Source of the DNA: Labilithrix luteola
GTDB taxonomy: Bacteria; Myxococcota_A; Polyangia; Polyangiales; Polyangiaceae
Assembly: GCA_026225435.1 (NCBI GenBank)
Contig: JAMFST010000639.1
Location: 1-12,027 of the forward strand
Length of the DNA stretch: 12,027 nt
Reading direction: 5' to 3'
In this document: piece by piece, positions 7,703 through 12,027 of the stretch
Position numbering within the stretch: the first letter of the stretch is position 1
Layout: each line of letters begins with the position of its first letter
The notes under the pieces: generated by a model
The model's database searches: none
Seen by the model: only the letters and a program-made list of their open reading frames with translations
Told to the model about the DNA's origin: nothing
Translations under genes and position numbers: made by a program

Positions 7703-9325
7703 TTGCCGGCGATGCTCGGCGCGGTCGGCATCGTCGCCTATTTCACCTTCCGCACCACCTCGCAGATCGACAAGCTGCGCCAGCAGTCGGTGCTCGAGGC
7801 GACGCTCGGCCTCGCCGGCGAGAAGGCCGAGCGCCTCGATCAGCAGATCATCGACGAGGACAACGCCGTCGTCGCCGTGGCCGATCCGGCGCGCCTCGGC
7901 GACCTCGCCGAGCGCTGGCTCCCGACCGCCTCGCGCGAGACGCCGACCGTGCGCGCGATCCTCGTCCTCGACGAGGACAACCGCGTCCTCGCCTACGCCT
8001 CGCGCGCGACCAGCTCGTGGAGCGACGAGGAGACGTTCCGCCGCATCCTCACGCAGCGGATGGTGCACGACATGAACTTCGGCGAGCCCGAAGCGGAGCT
8101 CCGCCACCTGCACCGCGAGTACCGCGGCGACAGCTACCTGGTCAGCTACTGGCACCGGGTCGACGCCGGCCGGAAGTACCTGATCATCGCCCGCCACGAC
8201 ATCGGCCGCATCGTCCGCGCCACCTTGCCGACGCTCTACCCCGAGAAGGATCCGGCCAACCGGGTCAACGTGGTCGACGAGGAGGGGCGCATCATCTACG
8301 GCCCGCCGCTGCGCACCGGGCAGTTCACCGTCGGCGTGAAGTTCCCGACGACCCTGTACAACTGGCGGCTCCAGGTCTCGCCGCTGATGAGCGAGGAGCT
8401 GGCCAACAGCGTGCAGACGCGGCGCCAGTGGGAGCTCGGTCTGGTGACGCTCTCCTGCGCGGTCATCCTCGCCGGGATGGTCACCATCCTGCTCACGGCG
8501 GAGAAGGAGCGCCGCGTCTCGCGCCTCAAGAGCGACTTCGTGGCCAACGTGAGCCACGAGCTGAAGACGCCGCTCGCGCTGGTGCGCATGTTCGGCGAGA
8601 TGCTCCAGAGCGGCCGCGTGAGCAGCGAGGAGAAGCGGCAGGAGTACCTCGATATCATCGTCCGCGAGAGCGAGCGCCTCTCCGCGCTCATCGAGAACGT
8701 CCTCGACTTCGCCCGCGTCGAGCGCGGTCGCGGCGCCTACGACATGCACGAAGGGGACGTCGGCCAGGCGGTGGAGCAGGCCGCCGCTGTCTATCGCTAC
8801 CGCGCCGAGCGCGAAGGGGTGGAGCTGGAGGTCGACGTGGAGCCGCACCTGGCTGCCTCGGTGGACGAGCGCGCCATCCAGCTCGCGCTCATCAACCTCC
8901 TCGACAACGCGCTCAAGTACGCGCGCGGCGGAAAACGCATCCGCATCTCCGCGCGCCGCCGCCCGACGCAGCCGACGCTGGCGGAGATCCGCGTCGTCGA
9001 CGAGGGACCCGGCGTCCCGCCCGAGGCTCGCGAGCGGATCTTCGAGCGCTTCGTCCGTGGCCCGGCCAACGACGGCGACGCCCTCGACCGCCCGCGCGGG
9101 AGCGGCATCGGCCTCGCGCTGGTGGCCCACATCGCCGAGAGCCACGGGGGGCGCGCCTACGTCGAGACCGCTTCCGGCGCCGGCGATGCCTCCTCCCCGG
9201 CCGCGGCATCGCTCGACGCCACCAGGTCGCTGGAAGCGGGCCCGACGCCGGGTACGGCCGGTCCCGGCGCAGCATTCGTCGTCACGGTCAGGGTCCATCC
9301 CCCCAGTCTCGAGAGCGTCACGTGA
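7703..9325 (+). CDS. Membrane sensor histidine kinase, N-terminus probably frameshifted
   Basis: As annotated from TTG 7703, this is a 540-residue two-component sensor kinase. It has TM1 (1-17), an extracytoplasmic sensor region of about 220 residues, and TM2 (245-265). The HisKA domain carries SHELKTP with phospho-acceptor His285. The HATPase domain has the N-box NLLDNALKYA (Asn402), G1 DEGPGVP (433-439), F-box ERIFERFVRG and G2 GSGIGLAL (467-474). All catalytic boxes are intact. A Ser/Ala/Pro-rich stretch (about 490-520) interrupts the end of the ATPase domain, and FVVTVRVHP closes it. No Shine-Dalgarno precedes TTG 7703 or ATG 7712, and the likely original start is ATG 7638 in another frame. 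No response regulator lies in the window, so the kinase is an orphan here. It probably shares a transcript with the upstream GAF gene. A short terminator follows 10 nt after the stop. Confidence 0.88.
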   Translation: MPAMLGAVGIVAYFTFRTTSQIDKLRQQSVLEATLGLAGEKAERLDQQIIDEDNAVVAVADPARLGDLAERWLPTASRETPTVRAILVLDEDNRVLAYASRATSSWSDEETFRRILTQRMVHDMNFGEPEAELRHLHREYRGDSYLVSYWHRVDAGRKYLIIARHDIGRIVRATLPTLYPEKDPANRVNVVDEEGRIIYGPPLRTGQFTVGVKFPTTLYNWRLQVSPLMSEELANSVQTRRQWELGLVTLSCAVILAGMVTILLTAEKERRVSRLKSDFVANVSHELKTPLALVRMFGEMLQSGRVSSEEKRQEYLDIIVRESERLSALIENVLDFARVERGRGAYDMHEGDVGQAVEQAAAVYRYRAEREGVELEVDVEPHLAASVDERAIQLALINLLDNALKYARGGKRIRISARRRPTQPTLAEIRVVDEGPGVPPEARERIFERFVRGPANDGDALDRPRGSGIGLALVAHIAESHGGRAYVETASGAGDASSPAAASLDATRSLEAGPTPGTAGPGAAFVVTVRVHPPSLESVT

Positions 9326-9334
9326 CCGTCGCGC

Positions 9335-9352
9335 GCGCCTCCAGGCGCTTTT
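9335..9352 (+). terminator. Short intrinsic terminator after the histidine kinase gene
   Basis: GCGCC, loop TCCA, GGCGC forms a 5-bp GC stem followed directly by TTTT, beginning 10 nt after the kinase stop. The stem is short but well placed. It separates the GAF/kinase unit from the next promoter. Confidence 0.5.
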
Positions 9353-9370
9353 AATCGCGAAAGTGCGATT
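9353..9370. repeat. Inverted repeat AATCGC-N6-GCGATT next to a -35 box
   Basis: Perfect 6-bp arms are separated by GAAAGT. The right arm overlaps the first two bases of the TTGACG -35 element of the RNA-binding-protein promoter. That position fits an operator for a dimeric regulator. It is a candidate only, since a second copy was not found in the window. Confidence 0.4.
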
Positions 9371-9396
9371 GACGGCTGTGCGACGCGCGATATCGT
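9369..9396 (+). promoter_or_regulatory. Sigma70-like promoter for the tandem-RRM gene
   Basis: TTGACG (9369-9374) and TATCGT (9391-9396) are 16 bp apart, matching consensus at 5/6 and 4/6 positions. A start near 9403 would leave a leader of about 75 nt before the TTG start. The leader contains a T-rich stretch (CGTTTTTGTTGG) and then the ribosome binding site. A long AU-richer leader could host temperature or autoregulation, but that is speculation. Confidence 0.5.
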
Positions 9397-9463
9397 CGTA
9401 AGGGCGTCGGAGAAGGCGCACGCGTTCGTCCACGTTTTTGTTGGCGGCGCTCCAGTGTTCAAC

Positions 9464-9468
9464 GGAGG
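9464..9468 (+). promoter_or_regulatory. Strong ribosome binding site GGAGG setting a TTG start
   Basis: GGAGG ends 9 nt before TTG 9478. No ATG or GTG lies nearby in that frame, and the first RRM begins about eight residues later, so TTG is taken as the true start. Confidence 0.75.
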
Positions 9469-9477
9469 TTTCAAGTT

Positions 9478-10437
9478 TTGGCTACGGGGAATGAGGAAGC
9501 GAAGCTGTTCGTGGCGGGTCTGCCGGACAGTGTTTCGGAAGATGTGTTGAAGCAATTGTTCGAAGCGACGGGAGGATCCGTCGTCAACGTGAGCTTGCCC
9601 AAAGATCGCGCAACGGGCCGTCCCCGCGGCTTCGGATTCGTGACCTTGTCCACGCCGGCCGAGGCCCAGACGGCCCGTGACGCCCTCGATGGCTCGATGC
9701 AGGCTGGCAAGTCGATCTCGGTGCGCCCCTTCCAGCAGGAGCCGCCGCGTCGTGATGGTCTCGGGGGTCCACCCGGTCCGGGTGGTCCGGGTGCGCGCTC
9801 GTTCGGCGGGCCTGCAGGGCCTGGTGGCCCGGGCGGTGCGCCGCGTAGCTTCGGTCCCGGCGGTGGAGCCGGTGGGCCGGGTGCGCCGGATCGCACGCTC
9901 TACGTCGGCAACCTCCCCTACGACTGCACGGTCCAGGAGGTCGAGACGCTGATCAACGGCGTGGTCGACGGTCAGGTCGTCCGCGTTCATCTCCCGACGG
10001 ATCCGGACGGCCGCAAGCGCGGCTTCGGCTTCGTCACCATGGCCAGCACCGACTCGGCCAAGACGGCGAGCGAGCAGCTCCGCACGGCGGACATCCGCGG
10101 CCGGCGCCTCGTGGTCAACCTCGCGCACCCCAAGGGTGAGCGTCCGGAGCGTCCGGCGGGGGGCGGTTACGCTGGCGGCGGCGGTGGTGGTTACGCCGGC
10201 GGTGGTGGCGGCGGCGGTTACGCCGGTGGTCCCCCGGCAGCAGCAGCGTTCGGTGGCCCGCCCCCGGCGGCGGCGCGCAAGACGTTCGACGACCGTCGCA
10301 AGAAGTACGGCACCGGCGGCGGCGCCGGCGAAGACGGTCCGCGCAAGAAGCGCGGCGGCGGCGGTGGCACCCCGGGCGCAGCTTCTGGCCGCGAGAGCGG
10401 CCACAACGGCCGCTGGGACGTCGATCCCGACGATTGA
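9478..10437 (+). CDS. Tandem-RRM glycine-rich RNA-binding protein
   Basis: This is a 319-residue protein with two RNA recognition motifs. RRM1 is at about 8-85 (RNP2 LFVAGL 10-15, RNP1 RGFGFVTL 50-57). RRM2 is at about 139-216 (RNP2 LYVGNL 141-146, RNP1 RGFGFVTM 181-188). The aromatic RNP1 residues that stack on RNA bases are present in both. A Gly/Pro-rich linker (94-137) joins them. The tail (227 onward) has GGYAGGGGGG-type repeats, then basic patches (DDRRKKYG, RKKRGG) and an acidic end. The layout resembles plant and animal glycine-rich/hnRNP proteins. Most known bacterial RRM proteins, such as the cyanobacterial Rbp family, carry a single RRM. It probably binds single-stranded RNA and acts as a chaperone or post-transcriptional regulator, and the Gly/Tyr tail could drive self-association. 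It starts with TTG behind GGAGG and has its own promoter. RNA targets are unknown. Confidence 0.92.
   Translation: MATGNEEAKLFVAGLPDSVSEDVLKQLFEATGGSVVNVSLPKDRATGRPRGFGFVTLSTPAEAQTARDALDGSMQAGKSISVRPFQQEPPRRDGLGGPPGPGGPGARSFGGPAGPGGPGGAPRSFGPGGGAGGPGAPDRTLYVGNLPYDCTVQEVETLINGVVDGQVVRVHLPTDPDGRKRGFGFVTMASTDSAKTASEQLRTADIRGRRLVVNLAHPKGERPERPAGGGYAGGGGGGYAGGGGGGGYAGGPPAAAAFGGPPPAAARKTFDDRRKKYGTGGGAGEDGPRKKRGGGGGTPGAASGRESGHNGRWDVDPDD
10159..10230 (+). repeat. Gly/Tyr coding repeat in the RRM protein tail
   Basis: Three GGYAGG-like units with expanding glycine runs (GGGYAGG, GGGYAGGGG, GGGYAGG) are encoded by near-repetitive GGCGGT/GGTTACGC DNA. Such tracts slip easily, so length variation between strains is expected. 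Confidence 0.7.
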
Positions 10438-10452
10438 TCGGCAAAGGCGGCG

Positions 10453-10478
10453 CCAGCGGGTCCTTGCGATCCTGCTGG
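10453..10478 (+). other. Hairpin after the RRM gene, no T-run
   Basis: CCAGCGGG pairs with CCTGCTGG (8 bp, one G-T) around a 10-nt loop, starting 16 nt after the RRM stop. No T-tract follows directly. A run of six T lies further on at 10512-10517, inside a weak CGGCT/AGCCG hairpin. This may slow or end transcription, but it is not a classical terminator. Confidence 0.25.
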
Positions 10479-10538
10479 TCGTCCCCATGTTGTGACGCGC
10501 TGATTGACGGCTTTTTTGGAGCCGCTGGGCGCAATCGG

Positions 10539-10568
10539 TTGATTTTTGCTCGGGCGGCGCGGTAACTA
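10539..10568 (+). promoter_or_regulatory. Weak candidate promoter for rpmG
   Basis: TTGATT (10539-10544) is followed 18 bp later by TAACTA (10563-10568). The -35 is fair and the -10 is poor. The position, about 40 nt before the rpmG ATG, is suitable. Another TTGACG at 10504-10509 has no matching -10. Confidence 0.2.
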
Positions 10569-10607
10569 GCGCCGGCTTAGCGGCGTGAAGAACGCGGAAG
10601 GTTTGTT

Positions 10608-10769
10608 ATGCGCGATTTGATCAAGATGACGTGCGGGAACTGCAGCCGCGCGAACTACACGACGACCAAGAACAAGCGGACGATGTCCGAGAAGTTCGAG
10701 ATCAAGAAGTTCTGCCCCGCGTGCCGGGCTCACCACCCGCACAAGGAAGGCAAGATCTCGAAGGGCTGA
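10608..10769 (+). CDS. rpmG: 50S ribosomal protein L33
   Basis: This is a 53-residue protein, the normal size for bacterial L33, a component of the large ribosomal subunit near the E site. It begins [19 protein letters not shown] and contains TKNKRT and the ending [12 protein letters not shown], all typical of the family. Four cysteines (Cys9, Cys12, Cys36, Cys39 as CGNC and CPAC) make it the zinc-binding C+ form. GGAAGG ends 6 nt before the ATG, a strong ribosome binding site. In many bacteria rpmG is followed by tRNA-Trp, secE and nusG. None of these is present here. Instead a hairpin and a strong terminator follow, so the gene appears to be transcribed alone or as the end of a unit. Confidence 0.95.
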   Translation: MRDLIKMTCGNCSRANYTTTKNKRTMSEKFEIKKFCPACRAHHPHKEGKISKG

Positions 10770-10775
10770 GTCGTC

Positions 10776-10798
10776 AGCGGAAGCTCACGGCTTCCGCT
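10776..10798 (+). other. Perfect 8-bp hairpin after rpmG
   Basis: AGCGGAAG, loop CTCACGG, CTTCCGCT is a perfect stem beginning 6 nt after the rpmG stop. No T-run follows, so it is more likely an mRNA 3'-end stabiliser or pause than a terminator on its own. Confidence 0.45.
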
Positions 10799-10828
10799 GC
10801 CGCTGCCTCGAGATGTGCTTCGCGATAC

Positions 10829-10861
10829 GGGCGGCACCACTCACGTGGTGTCCGCCCTTTT
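10829..10861 (+). terminator. Strong intrinsic terminator after rpmG
   Basis: GGGCGGCACCAC and GTGGTGTCCGCCC pair over 12 bp with a single bulged T and a TCAC loop, followed by TTTT and another TTT nearby. It separates rpmG from mreB. With the preceding hairpin and the promoter at 10909, it accounts for most of the 302-nt gene-free stretch 10770-11071. No tRNA or small ORF was recognised in that stretch. Confidence 0.8.
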
Positions 10862-10908
10862 CGCGTTTGTCGGCGGAAACACCGCGTGGAGCTTCGGTGG
10901 GTCGCGTC

Positions 10909-10936
10909 TCGACTCCATCACCCTCTGTGGTACAAG
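10909..10936 (+). promoter_or_regulatory. Sigma70-like promoter upstream of mreB
   Basis: TCGACT (10909-10914) and TACAAG (10931-10936) are 16 bp apart, each matching consensus at 4/6 positions. The predicted start near 10943 gives a leader of about 130 nt before the GTG start of mreB. Confidence 0.4.
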
Positions 10937-10993
10937 CCCGTCCCCCACCTCGACGGCCCCGGCCTTTCCGAAGGTCGACGGTTCAGGGGATGA

Positions 10994-12027
<1,034 letters not shown>

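Noticed and set aside
6203..9433. Very long open frame on the minus strand (about 1076 codons) opposite the GAF and kinase genes
   Set aside because: The translation is Arg/Gly/Ala/Asp-rich without domains. Long antisense open frames are expected opposite GC-rich genes with biased third positions. The plus-strand genes have clear domains.
10159..10230. Possible CRISPR or satellite array
   Set aside because: The repeat is a coding Gly/Tyr tract without spacers and stays in frame.
9157..10488. Minus-strand frame opposite the RRM gene
   Set aside because: It is a Thr/Arg/Ala-rich shadow across a repetitive Gly-coding region; RRM motifs establish the plus strand as coding.
10770..10828. tRNA-Trp gene expected after rpmG
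   Set aside because: No cloverleaf or CCA-ended acceptor stem is present; only an 8-bp hairpin and the terminator are seen.
10631..10993. Plus-strand frame of 120 codons overlapping rpmG and the terminator
   Set aside because: It overlaps L33 in another frame and runs through two hairpins; the 53-codon L33 is unmistakable.

Overview
The window is GC-rich (roughly 70 %), densely coded DNA. Its gene content fits a myxobacterium-like member of the Myxococcota, most likely a Polyangiales/Sorangium-type organism. The clues are a Hanks-type Ser/Thr kinase with a C-terminal membrane anchor and low-complexity tail, long Pro/Ala/Ser-rich linkers, a two-RRM glycine-rich RNA-binding protein and a multi-domain sensor kinase. 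The taxonomic call is inference, because there is no rRNA gene in the window.

Region 1 (1-2513, + strand) looks like a three-gene operon for exported proteins. It holds a 5'-partial CBM9-like/FG-GAP-like protein, a small lipoprotein with two CxxCH haem motifs, and a LigB/DODA-type extradiol dioxygenase with a Tat-type signal. The genes are spaced by 1 nt and by an ATGA overlap. Region 2 (2526-3980, - strand) is a convergent Ser/Thr protein kinase, driven by a good promoter that lies in the short divergent gap before the next gene.

Region 3 (4070-9325, + strand) holds a LolC/LolE-like FtsX-fold permease with a large Pro/Ala-rich insertion in its extracytoplasmic domain. It is followed by a GAF-domain protein and a membrane histidine kinase 13 nt downstream of it. 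The start of the histidine kinase gene appears damaged by a one-base deletion near 7681. A short intrinsic terminator follows the kinase.

Region 4 (9353-10437) is a separately promoted gene for a tandem-RRM, glycine-rich RNA-binding protein. It starts with TTG behind a strong GGAGG, and an inverted repeat abuts its -35 box. Region 5 (10438-12027) contains rpmG (ribosomal protein L33, 53 codons), a strong intrinsic terminator, a promoter, and mreB running off the right edge.

The most important irregularity is at the right edge. After about 287 normal MreB codons, the sequence jumps back in frame to a 96-base exact copy of the mreB 5' region (11932-12027 equals 11158-11253). The expected nucleotide-binding C-terminus is replaced. 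This is either an assembly mis-join or a real internal duplication. No CRISPR array, tRNA, rRNA, transposase or integrase was seen.
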